DNA of 64,000 nucleotides, taken from contig QPMI01000632.1 in the NCBI GenBank assembly GCA_004431415.1, forward strand, positions 62,001 through 126,000. Direction: 5' to 3'. Source of the DNA: Cyanophora paradoxa. Taxonomy: Eukaryota; Glaucocystophyceae; Cyanophorales; Cyanophoraceae. Positions 11,474-25,000 of the stretch are shown here, one piece after another. Below the pieces are notes generated by a model. That model did not search any database. It was not told the DNA's origin and saw only the letters and a program-made list of their open reading frames with translations. Both the position numbers and the translations under genes were made by a program. Each line of letters opens with the position of its first letter. Within the stretch, counting starts at the first letter, position 1.

Positions 11474-12690
11474 ATGAAGTTCGCTCGCGTCAGGCCGCGG
11501 CCGCATGGCGCCGACGGGCCGCCGCTCGGAAGGGACGGGCCTCCGCCCGATGAGTCCCCGTACACAGCTGCCCCGGGGCCCACGGCGGACCTCGCCTCCT
11601 CCCTGCGCGGCGGCGGCACCTGGGGCTGGCGCTTGCGGTGCGCGCCGCGGCCTGCGCTCGCCGAGCCAGATGGGCCGCGGCTCACGGCCCGGCCCGGCCC
11701 GCTCGGCGCGCAGGTTCGCGGACGGGGCGCGGGAGGGGCGGTTCGAGGAGCAGTATGCGCAGCGCGGCCGCGTCCGCTTCCGCATCCTCTTCGCCATCGG
11801 CGCCCTCGCCTCCGCCGGCGACCGTGCGCCGCCCCTCGTCGCGGCGACGCCGCCGCAGCTGGCGCCGCGCCCGCTTGACCCGCCCCCGCCGCCGCCGCCG
11901 CCGAGCGCAGTCGGGTGGGCCATGTCGTTCCCCGATTCCCGCACGCATTCCGACGTGTACCTGCGCGGGTGAGGGCCCCTCGCATCGCCTTCGCGCCTTT
12001 CGTCCGCCCCGACCGACCCGCCGCCCCCAGCGCCATACTCGGGTGGATGGCGCTGCTGTGCGCCGCTTCGTTCACGCCCTTCTACGCGCGCCTGCGGCCC
12101 CACCGCGCCTTCATGTTCACCCTCACGGTGCCCGGCCCCACCTACCGGGTACCCCCGCCCGCCGGCGACGTACCCCTCGGCAGGGCCTCCTGACGACGTA
12201 CGCCCTCTTCTGCGCGCGGCGGGCCTCCGGGCCCTACTGGATCGCGTCTTACCCCCCCTACTGTGCGCCGCCCCCCTACCCTCCCCCCCCTCGGCCGCGC
12301 CGGCGCGCCTTCTGCGTGCCGCCCGCCCGGCCCCGCACCTGCCTCACAGCGGAGGCGGCCGCAGACGACCAGCTGGCCCCGGCGACGGCGATCGCGGTGT
12401 ACCTGTTCGGGCACGTGCCGCTGCGGTACTCGACGGGCGTCCTGCCCTTCCTGGCCGCCCTCTCGCTCGCGGGGGACTTCGTCGGCGCCGCCACCGCCCC
12501 GCCCGAGCTCCGCAGGCGGGGGCTCCTCGTCGCCGTGTCCATACAGGCGCGCCCTAGCTTCTGGGCGACGGGCGAGGGGCGGCCCGCCCGCGTCGGCGTC
12601 GGCGCCTCTGACCTCGACGCCCCGCCCCAGGTCCTCCTCGCGAACCTCACGGCCCTCGTGATCCACGCCGGTGAGGCGTACCCCCCTCCC
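11300..12690. repeat. Right arm of the large inverted repeat (cyclase B)
   Basis: Inverted, near-identical counterpart of about 9369-10740. It carries the upstream region, start codon and first membrane cassette of copy B. The near-identity, including introns, points to a recent duplication or to gene conversion between the arms. Confidence 0.8.
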
Positions 12691-13080
12691 CGCCGCCGGG
12701 CCGCCCCTCTCCTTGCTTCTCCGACGCGCGCGGTGGGCGCAGCGGTGCGTTACGAGGCGGAGGCGCGGCGGTGCTTCCTCCTCACGGAGGCAGTCGAGCA
12801 CGTCCGCGAGGGCGCAGTGGCACACGCCACCGCCGCCAGCGCCGCCCTCCACAACCTCCTCCCGGACCCCGCCGTCGGCTGCGCTGCCGCCCCGCGCTGT
12901 ACCCCTGCACCGCCGCAGACCTCCACCGGCCCCTCGAGCGCCCGGCCGAGCCCTCAGGGCGTGCCGCTTAGCCCCCTCGAAGCCCCCGTGCCCCTTCTTC
13001 CGCCCCAGGATCACCCCCTTTCTGCGACCTTCTCGGCCCGCGTGCCAGCGGCGCGGGCGCGCGTGGCCCACCGCTGGTCC
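11474..13080 (+). CDS. Cyclase copy B: N-terminal membrane half only, fused in frame to the receptor gene
   Basis: The start ATG at 11474 (MKFARVRPRP) matches copy A. The membrane cassette follows (RGRVRFRILFAIGALAS; MALLCAASFTPFYARL; VYLFGHVPLRYSTGVLPF; VLLANLTALVIHAG), then the signalling helix AVRYEAEARRCFLL...ALHNLLPD. Directly after HNLLPD the sequence jumps to the Pro-rich linker that in copy C lies near 36150, so about 1.6 kb holding the whole first cyclase domain is absent. Similarity to C stops at HRWSA near 13080. The same frame continues without a stop into ALVLATTLALAQ and, through a phase-compatible intron with a CTGAC box, into the kelch exon at about 13175. It is therefore either a 5' fusion partner of the receptor kinase or a cyclase relic that supplies its start codon. 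No catalytic function is possible for this segment alone. Confidence 0.65.
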
Positions 13081-16000
13081 GCGGCGCTGGTCCTCGCGAC
13101 GACGCTGGCCCTCGCCCAAGGTGCTTCCCCTTCGCGCGCCCCCGCCTGCGCGGCGCTGACTAGGATGCGACGCAAGGGGCCACGCTCTCGGAGTCCGAGG
13201 CGATGGCCTGGGACGTGGCGCTGGGCGCGCTCGGCAAGCCGGCCGGCATGGCGGCGAGGAGCTTCGCGGCCGGCGCCTTCTTCAACCAGTCCGGCCGCAT
13301 CCTCTTCATGGCCGTGGGGGGTACCACGTCCTCCGGCGACAGCGACGAGGTCGGCCCCTTGACCCCTCCCCCCTTCCTCCCCCCCCGCCCACCTCTCCTG
13401 GTGGTCTCGTTTCCCTGCCCCTTTCTCATCCTAAGACCACCACGCGCGCTCTCTCTCTCTTTTCTGAACTCCTTTCTCCCCCCCCTTCCCCCCCCCCCAC
13501 ACCGCCCCCGCCCCCGCTCACCCCACCCCGGACCCCAATCGCACCCCTCAGCTCCCTATCCTGATGGTCTCGCCTCTTTTCCCCTTTCTCATCCTGAGAC
13601 CAGCACGCGCGCGCTCTCTCTTTTCTAAACTCCTTTCCCCCTACCCCGACCCCCTCCTCCCGCCCCCCGCCCCCGCCCCCCCGCTCCTCCTTCAAGTGTC
13701 GGTCGCCGTCGCTGTGGCCGCCCCCGCCCGGCCGACCTGCTCCGCGCTGACGGCCTCGCCTTCTTCCCCCCTCACCCTCCCTGCCCCCTCCCCCCCCCCT
13801 CCCCCCCCCCCCCCCTACCCTAACTCCCCCCGCCTTCCGTCCAGACTTTTTTGCTTCTCTTCGTGCTTTTTTCAAACCCTTTCTAGATAACACCTCGCTC
13901 GATAGTTCGATAGCTCGCTCGCTCAATAGCTCCCGGGCCCTTATGCGCCTTTATAGAATTTCTCTATATGGCTCCTGTCTTTATCTCTGCAACTTTCTCT
14001 ATCGATATCTCCTCCGGATCCTTCACCTTCCTAGCCGCCGCCTAGCTCAACTAGCTCGATGGCCACCGCCGGGCCGGGCAACGCCCTAGAGAGCCTGGTT
14101 CCTTGAAATCAAAACGTCGCGCCTTTAGCTTAAGCTTGCAATCGGCCTCGGCCTTAGAGGCCAATTGCACGCGCAGATTTGGATACACAACCTGGAGGCG
14201 CGCACCTGGAACCTAGCGCCCCCGCCCGCCAAGGCCCCCTTGGCAGGTTCCGCGACTCAATGCGCCTTCGAGCTGGGCACGTCTTACGTTTACTGCGGTG
14301 GTAAATCTTTATATATTCAGGATCCCAGCTTTCCTAGGCCTTCTCTCTCTGATATGGAACACTGATCGGCGCCCAGGCGGATCCTACCCCCGCTCCTACA
14401 ACTTCTGGAGGATATCCAGTGCCCTGACATCCGGGCCAGAGCTCCTCCCGAGTCTGCCAACGGACTACGAACCGACAACACGCAGCGGCCACTGTGCGTC
14501 CGTTCTCGTAGTATGGTCGGTTCCGCAGCAGAATGTGAAGGACTGATTCGTTTACATTCACAGGTTTGACCGCCTTCAAAGGAAGCGTTTGGGTCAGTCT
14601 GGCATGCGCAGATGAAACGGCCGTCCGCGCCACTGAGCGCGTCATGGATAGGTCGCGGCCGGATACGATTCCTGGCGAAGCTACCGAAATGACCTGTTGA
14701 GGTTCGAGTACTAGTGCGCGTGCTCGCAATTGCAAACTTTAAAGTGCATCGGTTTCGGCATGCGCAGATACACGATAGCGACGCGCTCTTGGTCTACTGA
14801 GGCGCATAAGCTCCCTGGTACATTCACCCGGGTCGTGTTGTGACCGAGCCCGCAGATCGCAAATGGAAACTCGCAAATGGCTGCGAGGGCCTTCTGCGGC
14901 TGCGCGCGATCCGGCTCCCGCCTGTACATCTCCGGTGGCGGCCCTCAACCATGGGAGGAGTCGAATAAGCAGATCCCGGATATCTAGTGCGCGAGCACGA
15001 GACGCATGCCGAGCGTTGCTCTGATTCTGGGTGCCGCTTAGTTTCGTTGACCTTGCCGACGGAGTCGAGCGCCGCTTCGTGCATTTCACCACCTGGCCGG
15101 TGTATCCGAACAACGTGTACCCTCGCACTGTATCTTCCGGTCACGTCCTCGGCATCTGCTACGGGCTCGTCATGTTGGTCCCTAGACGCCGCACTGACTT
15201 TCTGGACTTCCCGGTGAAGATGTTTACTGAAGGTGACCATGGCCAAAGCTATAGCTATATAGCTTCTGCAGTTCGGATTCGGGATGCTCATGCATTGACG
15301 TGCTTCGTTCGCGCTAGACGGGTCCGAGTTCTTTTCGGCACGTGAAGGCACACTCGGAAATGCGTTCCCTGCGTATGACGGCCTTGCATCCCTGCAGGAC
15401 ACAGTTTCGAACGACTCCTGTTTGCTGTGCGTGCATGCGCATGCACTTGAGCTTGAAGAGCCGAAATTTGCTTTGTCACATAAAGGGCGAAGCCGCACTG
15501 ACCCTTCATTCTCAGCGTCACTCTCGGCGGATTCAGCTACTTCGAATACCCCACACGTGTCGCGACCCACGAGGCATCTACCTTCCTTCTACAAGGTGCG
15601 CCTCGCGATGCTGCGCTGCTCGCCGCAACTTGAAAGTGAAAGCGGGCGGACCCGCAGTTAAAATTCCGGGCAGCAACGCGTTCATTCCGGAGCTCCTGGA
15701 TATGCGCGGGTACAATCGAGGTACAGGCCCAATGAGCGGTCGGCGGCGGGCAGCTGCTGCGCTCTACTACGAAAAAGGCGTGCGAAAGCTGGCTGTTGTT
15801 GGTGGCGAGGGAGCCGGCGGTCTCAAGGATATCTGGAGCATGCATGTTGGTGAGCTGAAAATATGTCGTAGCAATCGTCGTGTGTCTTCCTGTCGACTTT
15901 GCGCTGCAGAGAGTGGAGTCTGGCAAGCATCATCTAGTGCAACTCCTTCCGGCGGAGAAGGCATCCGATGTGCATGGGATGGCTTCCTCACAATTTATTG

Positions 16001-19000
16001 CCTGCGTGCGTAGCTGCCTGCGTTCAAGCGTGCACGGAGCTTTTAAATCTGTATCGTACCAGGATTAAATTTCTTCTGGAGTCACCCAGTCGCATTGAAC
16101 GCAACGACACGCCTGCCAGACCCGCCGATTTCGCTGTTCCATGGTTGCATGGCAATTTACGACGGCGCGGTGTACTATGGGACAGGGACGGATGGCTCTG
16201 GCAGCACAATTAGGAGCGACCTCCTGAGGTGCGCGCGAGGCTTATAAATTAAGCTTGCTCGTACGATTGTCATTCTCCGACCTTGACGAACTCGCTTCGC
16301 TCGAATAGATACGAGATCGCGACGCGGATGTGGACGTACGCTATTGAGCATGCAACCTCTGGTATTGTTCCTATGTATAGGGCGTCGTGCGCTCGAGTCG
16401 GCCCAAAGATGTACCTGCACGGCGGTTTTACCGGTGCCAACTATCCGAAAACGCTCTACGAGGTTGATTTGGCTCGAGGCACACCGAAAGCCTACCGCAC
16501 AATCGGAGACTACGCTTCGGGGTGCACGGAATGCGCAGCAGGCGCTTGTCGAGGAATGTTTGTCCACACAGCCTTTAACCGCAAAACCTACCTTATCAAT
16601 CCGATCGGTGCATCGCCTGTTCAATTGTTTTGCAATTGCGATTGTCCTGTATATATGTATTGTTCTGGTGCCTATCTAATCGATCCGACGTTGCAATTAA
16701 TATTGCTCTGTATTCAACGCCACCTTTACGACTCTGTATATATTTACATTTGGCGTCGAACTTCGTTCAGATGGGGCGGTTGTGCTATTCGTAAAAGACT
16801 CTGTTCCGGTGACAGATGCTGCCTGTGCGCTTCAAGTTTCTGTCAGCCTCCATAATAGCGATGGCCTGCTGACGCTTGGCCTTGCTCCAAATTCCTCCAA
16901 TTGCGCAGATGACTCTGATGACGAGAACTGCGAATTGTGCGTGATTTACTCTCGTCGCCGTGTCTCGAGTGCGAGCCTGCAGCTGATCACAGCGTCGCGG
17001 ACCAAATGCCGCTGCAGCTTCAGCGCCACTGGGGGCTGGGGCACCGAAGTCTTCCACATGAAAGGATATCTATCACCTATATCGGTGACTTGGGCCTCCG
17101 TCATTGGCGAAGGAAACAAAAACGCATCGGCCGTGCCGTTGGAGAGGGGCCTGCAGGCGACAGTGGCGTACGCGGCCGCGACTCGCTCCTACGGACCCGT
17201 CTCCGTCGGGCTCTCGCCGGCAGACGGCCAGACGCCGCCGATGCCCGAACTCCGCCTCTCGCTAGACGACGACGTGGTCTATATCTACGCTTCCGGCGGT
17301 TCGTTTAACATCTCGGCACTCCCTGCAAACCTGAATGGCGGATCGTACCGCTTCCGAGTGTACAATGTCTACGGGGACGGCGACTCGACTTCATCGTTCC
17401 AAATCTCTTCCTGTGCGCGACGTTCTTGGAGATCTTTTGTGCTGGCTGAAAGATGCTGTGCTGTGGCTGGTGCATGCGCAGGGAACCTGATGGAAGTCCA
17501 GTATCCGACAGCCGGGGCGCAAGCGGAGGTGAACACTTCGATGAGTATCGGTGCGCGGGACTTTGCAATGGTTTCGACCTTTTCTCGAGCCTGACTTCCG
17601 GCAGTATGGACATCTTCCCTCTGGTCCTTTGAAGCATCTGTTTACCTGCTGCCGAGCAATCAGAATCAAGTTCTGGTGCGCAAATTTTATGCCCGATTGC
17701 AGTTCGAGCACAAGCAGTTGCTTACTCCCAGCATTGCATTGCCTGCCTCCAGTCGTGGAGTGGGCAGTTCTTGGGCAATTTCTCCGTGTCTGAACAAGGG
17801 GGCTCAGCCGACCTCTTCATACCCAAAGAAACCACGCCCGGACACTTCGTCATTCAACTTGTCGACGAGGCCCAAGCGACAAGGAGTTCTCAGCTGTTCC
17901 CCTTCATCGTTGCTACTCCGCCGGGTTCGCGAAGTCTCTGTCTCTCTTCTACTCTATCTTAATCGTATACATTGTTTAACAAATTTCTTTGAATTCCGTC
18001 TCCTCAGACGCGATGTGGGAACCGGAGCTTCGATCGGGGAGTGGGGAGGACGGCACCCAAGTGACCATTCAGCTGCGCTACTGGAGGGGACAGAACGTTT
18101 CCACTGTCGAGGCGAACTGCACAAACGACGCGCGTTCGTACTCAGCCGTCGTCCCGATACAGGAAAGTGATCCTCCGCTGACGGAGGTGTATGTTGTCGT
18201 CGACCCCTCCTACACGGCGGACTTCCTGTTGAACTGCAGCGTTCGTCTTCTCTCGAGAGATGGCCGCGCTTCGCCTGCAGTCGTCCTGGCTCCCGTCGTG
18301 GTTAGCGTAGGTCTGTGCTTTCTTCTTCCTTGCCCGCGATGACCAGAGCGCAACGCTCATCTTCGGATTCCATTAGCCGCACCCTCGAAGCCGACAGTCA
18401 GCGGAGCTGCGGCCGTCAACAGCACTCTTGCGACTGCCTTGATCTCTTTCTCTGCCGGCCAAAATGTATCTGCGTTGTCCGTCCGCTGCACTGGGTTTGG
18501 AGGGCCGTACTTCATCTCCGCTGCGGTCGGAGATGCCGATGCAGACGGAGCTTTCGTGCGAATCTGGGCTGCACCTTCTTTTGCCGGTGCAAATGTGCTT
18601 TCATGTGCTGCGTTCGCGACTGGCACAACTGGACGACAAAGTTCCGGGGCACCGTTTTCTGTATCCATCGCGGCAGGTGATACGTTCTCGATCATGCATC
18701 TGGATTGCTCGATCTCACAGGCGCGCAACGCAGAGTCCCCTTCGTCGCCTCTAATTCTGTCGGCGTCGGCACCTTCTTCGGTCCTGGCCTCGCTCACGAT
18801 CTCTTTCGCTGCGAAACAGAATGTTTCCACAGTTCACGTAAATTGCACGGGATTCGGCGGGCCGTACCTCGCCCAGCTTGCAGTCACGGACGCTAATGCT
18901 GGCGGCGCGGCGATTCAGTTCGCCGTAGCGCCGTCCTACGCAAACAACTTCACGATCACGTGCTCGGCGAGCATCGTCAGCATGTCGGGGCTAGCGTCCA

Positions 19001-22000
19001 CAGCTGCGAGCTCGCAGTCGCTTGAGATTTCAGCCGGTACTTGGTTTTCGTCTTCGTTTCACGCTCGTCGCTGCAGCTGACTGCGCGTTGAACACGCGCG
19101 CAGCTCCGCCCAGCGAGCCTTCCGTACTGTTTTCTTCTCCGCCAACCACCGATTTCGGAATGGCCGTCTTCCGATTGGCATTTACGCCGGGACAGAACGC
19201 ATCAGCCTTGGAAATCGGCTGCACAGGGTTCAACGGTCCATACCTTGCCAGTTCGGCCGTTTCAGATGCGGACGCAAGTGGGATCGACATTCAACTGGTC
19301 GTTGCCAGGTCGTACGCAAGCAGCTATACCTTGGCATGCTCGGCGCTGGTTATCGGAAGGACGGGGCTCAGAAGCGGCACGACTGCAGCCTCTACCATTG
19401 TCCCTGCATGTGCGATTCGAAATAGGCCTAGTCTCTGTCACCCGCGCTTCTCCTTGATTCGCACTATGCACAGCGGATCCAAGTCTTCCGAGTTTGCTGG
19501 CGGCGTCAGTCATCAACTCGACCGACATCTCCTTCCACGTGGCGTTTGAAGCGAACCAGAACGTGTCTTCCATCGAATGCGCCTGTACGGGCACTGGCCG
19601 GAGCCACGAGGCCGCCGTAACAGTCACAGACGCAAATGCGAACGGCATAATTGTTCGGATGTCCTTCTTCCCTTCCTACGCAGGAAATTTCGTGCTTTCG
19701 TGCTCAGTCGCGTCAGTCACCAAGGCAGGCGTTCGAAACGCAACCGCGCCTTTCTTCCTCGAGATAATGGCAGGTACGTATACCAGTTTGTTGAACATTG
19801 CTAGCGCTTTGTCGCAGGTCTAGTGCATCGTGCGCACTCGATCTCTCCTTGACAATCTCGATGTGCAGCGCCGCCGCTGGCGCCGTCGGTGCTCTCGGCT
19901 GCTGCCGCCAACGCGACCGTCGCGTCGCTGCGGGCGGGGTTCTCGGCCGGCCAGAACGCATCCGCCATCGAGCTGACCTGCTCGGGCTTCGGGGGACCGT
20001 ATCGGCGCACGGCGGCCGTCTCGGATGCGGACGCTGGGGGCGTCGACTTCGCGATCGCTGTCGCCGCATCCTACGCGTCCAACTACACAGTCAGCTGCTC
20101 GGTGACCGTTGCAAGCGCGTCCGGGCTGCGCAGCGCGGCGGCCGTGCAGTCGTTCGTCGTCCCTGCAGGTATGCCGTGCTTTGCCGTGGATCGGCCATGC
20201 GAGCGCTTCGGGCAGATCTGACGCCAACGCTGCGCAGAGATCCCGACCCCGCCCGCAATCGCAGAAGCAGGGGCCGTCAACTCGACACTGCTGCATCTCC
20301 GTGCAACGTTCACCGTGGGCCAGAGTGTGTCGACAGTGGAGGCAGCCTGCACGGGGCGCGGCGGGCCATACGCGGCGATAGCAGCTGTGTCGAGTGCCGC
20401 AGCGGCAGCGGGCGAAGTGATGATCGGGGTGCCGGTTTCGCTTGCCTACCTGAACTACACAGTGGATTGCACCTTAGTGGCGGAGAGCGCGGCGGGCGTG
20501 CGCGTTGTGGGCGGCTGGGCGACGGCCATGATTCCTGCCGGTGAGTCGCGGCTTGCAGGGGGTCGGAGCTCGTCTGCCCCGCATGCTCGATCTCCCCTTG
20601 ACAATCTCGATGTGCAGCGCCGCCGCTGGCGCCGTCGGTGCTCTCGGCTGCTGCCGCCAACGCGACCGTCGCGTCGCTGCGGGCGGGGTTCTCGGCCGGC
20701 CAGAACGCATCCGCCATCGAGCTGACCTGCTCGGGCTTCGGGGGACCGTATCGGCGCACGGCGGCCGTCTCGGATGCGGACGCTGGGGGCGTCGACTTCG
20801 CGATCGCTGTCGCCGCATCCTACGCGTCCAACTACACAGTCAGCTGCTCGGTGACCGTTGCAAGCGCGTCCGGGCTGCGCAGCGCGGCGGCCGTGCAGTC
20901 GTTCGTCGTCCCTGCAGGTATGCCGTGCTTTGCCGTGGATCGGCCATGCGAGCGCTTCGGGCAGATCTGACGCCAACGCTGCGCAGAGATCCCGACCCCG
21001 CCCGCAATCGCGGAAGCAGGGGCCGTCAACTCGACACTGCTGCATCTCCGTGCAACGTTCACCGTGGGCCAGAGTGTGTCGACAGTGGAGGCAGCCTGCA
21101 CGGGGCGCGGCGGGCCATACGCGGCGATAGCAGCTGTGTCGAGTGCCGCAGCGGCAGCGGGCGAAGTGATGATCGGGGTGCCGGTTTCGCTTGCCTACCT
21201 GAACTACACAGTGGATTGCACCTTGGTGGCGGAGAGCGCGGCGGGCGTGCGCGTTGTGGGCGGCTGGGCGACGGCCATGATTCCTGCCGGTGAGTCGCGG
21301 CTTGCAGGGGGTCGGAGCTCGTCTGCGCCGCATGCTCGATCTCTCCTTGACAATCTCAATGTGCAGCGCCGCCGCTGGCGCCGTCGGTGCTCTTTGCTGC
21401 TGCCGCCAACGCGACCGTCGCGTTGCTGCGGGCGGGGTTCTCGGCCGGCCAGAACGCATCCGCCATCGAGCTGACCTGCTCGGGCTTCGGGGGACCGTAT
21501 CGGCGCACGGCGGCCGTCTCGGATGCGGACGCTGGGGGCGTCGACTTCGCGATCGCTGTCGCCGCATCCTACGCGTCCAACTACACAGTCAGCTGCTCGG
21601 TGACCGTTGCAAGCGCGTCCGGGCTGCGCAGCGCGGCGGCCGTGCAGTCGTTCGTCGTCCCTGCAGGTATGCCGTGCTTTGCCGTGGATCGGCCATGCGA
21701 GCGCTTCGGGCAGATCTGACGCCAACGCTGCGCAGAGATCCCGACCCCGCCCGCAATCGCAGAAGCAGGGGCCGTCAACTCGACACTGCTGCATCTCCGT
21801 GCAACGTTCACCGTGGGCCAGAGTGTGTCGACAGTGGAGGCAGCCTGCACGGGGCGCGGCGGGCCATACGCGGCGATAGCAGCTGTGTCGAGTGCCGCAG
21901 CGGCAGCGGGCGAAGTGATGATCGGGGTGCCGGTTTCGCTTGCCTACCTGAACTACACAGTGGATTGCACCTTGGTGGCGGAGAGCGCGGCGGGCGTGCG

Positions 22001-25000
22001 CGTTGTGGGCGGCTGGGCGACGGCCATGATTCCTGCCGGTGAGTCGCGGCTTGCAGGGGGTCGGAGCTCGTCTGCGCCGCATGCTCGATCTCTCCTTGAC
22101 AATCTCAATGTGCAGCGCCGCCGCTGGCGCCGTCGGTGCTCTTTGCTGCTGCCGCCAACGCGACCGTCGCGTTGCTGCGGGCGGGGTTCTCGGCCGGCCA
22201 GAACGCATCCGCCATCGAGCTGACCTGCACGGGCTTCGGGGGACCGTATCGGCGCACGGCGGCCGTCTCGGATGCGGACGCTGGGGGCGTCGACTTCGCG
22301 ATCGCTGTCGCCGCATCCTACGCGTCCAACTACACAGTCAGCTGCTCGGTGACCGTTGCAAGCGCGTCCGGGCTGCGCAGCGCGGCGGCCGTGCAGTCGT
22401 TCGTCGTCCCTGCAGGTATGCCGTGCTTTGCCGTGGATCGGCCATGCGAGCGCTTCGGGCAGATCTGACGCCAACGCTGCGCAGAGATCCCGACCCCGCC
22501 CGCAATCGCAGAAGCAGGGGCCGTCAACTCGACACTGCTGCATCTCCGTGCAACGTTCACCGTGGGCCAGAGTGTGTCGACAGTGGAGGCAGCCTGCACG
22601 GGGCGCGGCGGGCCATACGCGGCGATAGCAGCTGTGTCGAGTGCCGCAGCGGCAGCGGGCGAAGTGATGATCGGGGTGCCGGTTTCGCTTGCCTACCTGA
22701 ACTACACAGTGGATTGCACCTTAGTAGCGGAGAGTGCGGCGGGCGTGCGCGTTGCGGGCGGCTCGGCGACGTCCACGATTCCTGCAGGTGAGTCGTGGCT
22801 TGCATGGGGTCGGAGCTGATCTGCCTCGCACGCGCTCCATCTCTCCTTGACAATCTCAATGTGCAGCGCCGCCGCTGGCGCCGTCGGTGCTCTCGGCTGT
22901 TGCTGCCAACGCGACCGTCGCGTCGCTGCGGGCGGGGTTCTCGGCCGGCCAGAACGCATCCGCCATCGAGCTGACCTGCTCGGGCTTCGGGGGACCGTAT
23001 CGGCGCACGGCGGCCGTCTCGGATGCGGACGCTGGGGGCGTCGACTTCGCGATCGCTGTCGCCGCATCCTACGCGTCCAACTACACAGTCAGCTGCTCGG
23101 TGACCGTTGCAAGCGCGTCCGGGCTGCGCAGCGCGGCGGCCGTGCAGTCGTTCGTCGTCCCTGCAGGTATGCACGTCGGGTTTGTTCTGGCTTCGCCTTC
23201 GCGTTCAAGTTCCGATATTCAACTTATCGGCTGCTTTTTCCTCTAGAGCGTCCGTCGACTTCCACATTCCATTCGGCGGACGCTTTGAATGCAACGATGG
23301 TCCAATTCGCTGTCGCCTTTGCGACGGATCAGAACATTACCGCTCTTCGAGTAAACTGCACCGGCTTCGGAGGGGTTCGCGTTACGTCTTGGCAAGTTTC
23401 CGATGCGAATGCGCAAAACACTTCTGCTCTGCTAGCAGTAGCGCCATCCTTTGCCAACAACTACACGCTATCGTGCTCTCTATCGGCTATGTCAACTGCT
23501 GGGCTGCGAAGTGGCTTTGCCGAGCGTGCCGTTGTCATCCCAGCGGGTGCTTTTTCTTTTGTTGACATTATTCTTTCGTCCGTTGGTGATTGCATCTATT
23601 GCGCAGCCAACCCAGACCCTCCTGTCAGCGCTTCGCTTTCGATGATTGACGAAACGGCTGTGAATGCGGCCGTCGGGTTCACTCGCGGGCAAAACGCCGC
23701 TTTCGTTGTATTCGAGTGCGATGCCTTCGGAGTAGCTTACAAAGGCAACGTTTCCGTTAGCGCCCAAAACGAGGCGTCCGCTAATGTGCTTGCACGGATT
23801 CCAATCACCCCGGCGTACAATGCGAGCAGCGAACTCGTATGTTCTTTTGCCATCCTAGCAACAACGAACCTCGCGTCTGCCCCCACGTACAAGTCGATCA
23901 CTGTACCCGCCTCGACGCCTTGGACGCCATCACTGACATCGCTCGTCGCCATGAACGCCACGGACGTTTCCTTCGACATCGAGTTTGCACAAGGACAGAG
24001 CGTGGACCGCGCCGACTTTCATTGCGTTGGCATCGGTGGACGAACCGTCGTTGCGAGTGTGCCCGTTGATGGCGCATTGAGCAACGCTCGCGGCGTTCTG
24101 CGGCTGGTCCTGTCTGAGACAAGCTACGCCCTTTCCTGCCAAGTCGCCGTGCATTCATCGGGCGGCAAGGTGTCCTCGCTGTCCGCAGCGCTGAGCGCGA
24201 CCATACCAGGTGATGCCGCTCGAATACTTTTACAGCTCCAATCCGCCGCAGTCATGACACCGTCGCAGGCGTTTTCTCGATGAGAGCTACCACCTTGTCA
24301 TCCAGGTCACTGCCGGCCAGCCGGCTTGCCCTGGGCTCTGCTGCAGTATTTCGCACCTCCTCTGGCCGTTCGATGGTCGCCATTTTCCATTCCGGTGACA
24401 GCATCGGCGCGGCCTCCGAGGGCGCTATTTCCGTTTACGACGCCGGTCTGGGAGAGTGGACGGAGGCTACTGCACGTGTCCCCTTCAGCGGAGAGGGTTT
24501 CCAGTGTACATGGGACTTGTCTGATGCCATCTTTTGCACAGGTCAGGCCCACAGTCTCGCTCGCCTTGTCCTTAAATGCTCGTGTTAATCTGAAGCGTCT
24601 TTTACAGGCGGATATGTTGCTTCTGCTGGAAAATACATGGTGGCTGCTTGGGCTTATTCTTCGGCGTTCGACACCCGCGTCGCACTGCCCGACATGCCGG
24701 TGGCGAGGGCGTACCACTGCTCGACCGTTTTCAATAGGACTTTGTGGGTGCGTGCCCTGTTCGGCTCGTTTCTGATGGGAAGTCGGGATCGCCGGTCGAG
24801 CTCTGCTCAGGTCGTGGGTGGTGTGGGCGCCAGCGCGAGCGGAGGGACGCCGGGCGCGAGGAACGACCTCCTTAGGCGCCAGCCCTGCTCTTGTGAACGA
24901 GTCTTTGCGCCAACTCACATTTCGTTTCAGCTACTCCGTCTCTGGCCGTGAGTGGAGAGCGGAAATTCCGCAGGGTAATCTTCAAATGCCATCGCGAGCG

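Noticed and set aside
19713-23174. Repeated open frames of 196-370 codons on both strands of the tandem array
   Set aside because: They recur with the 749-bp period and simply reflect the duplicated exons read in other frames. The frame with PAG-ending units and matching splice phases is the coding one.
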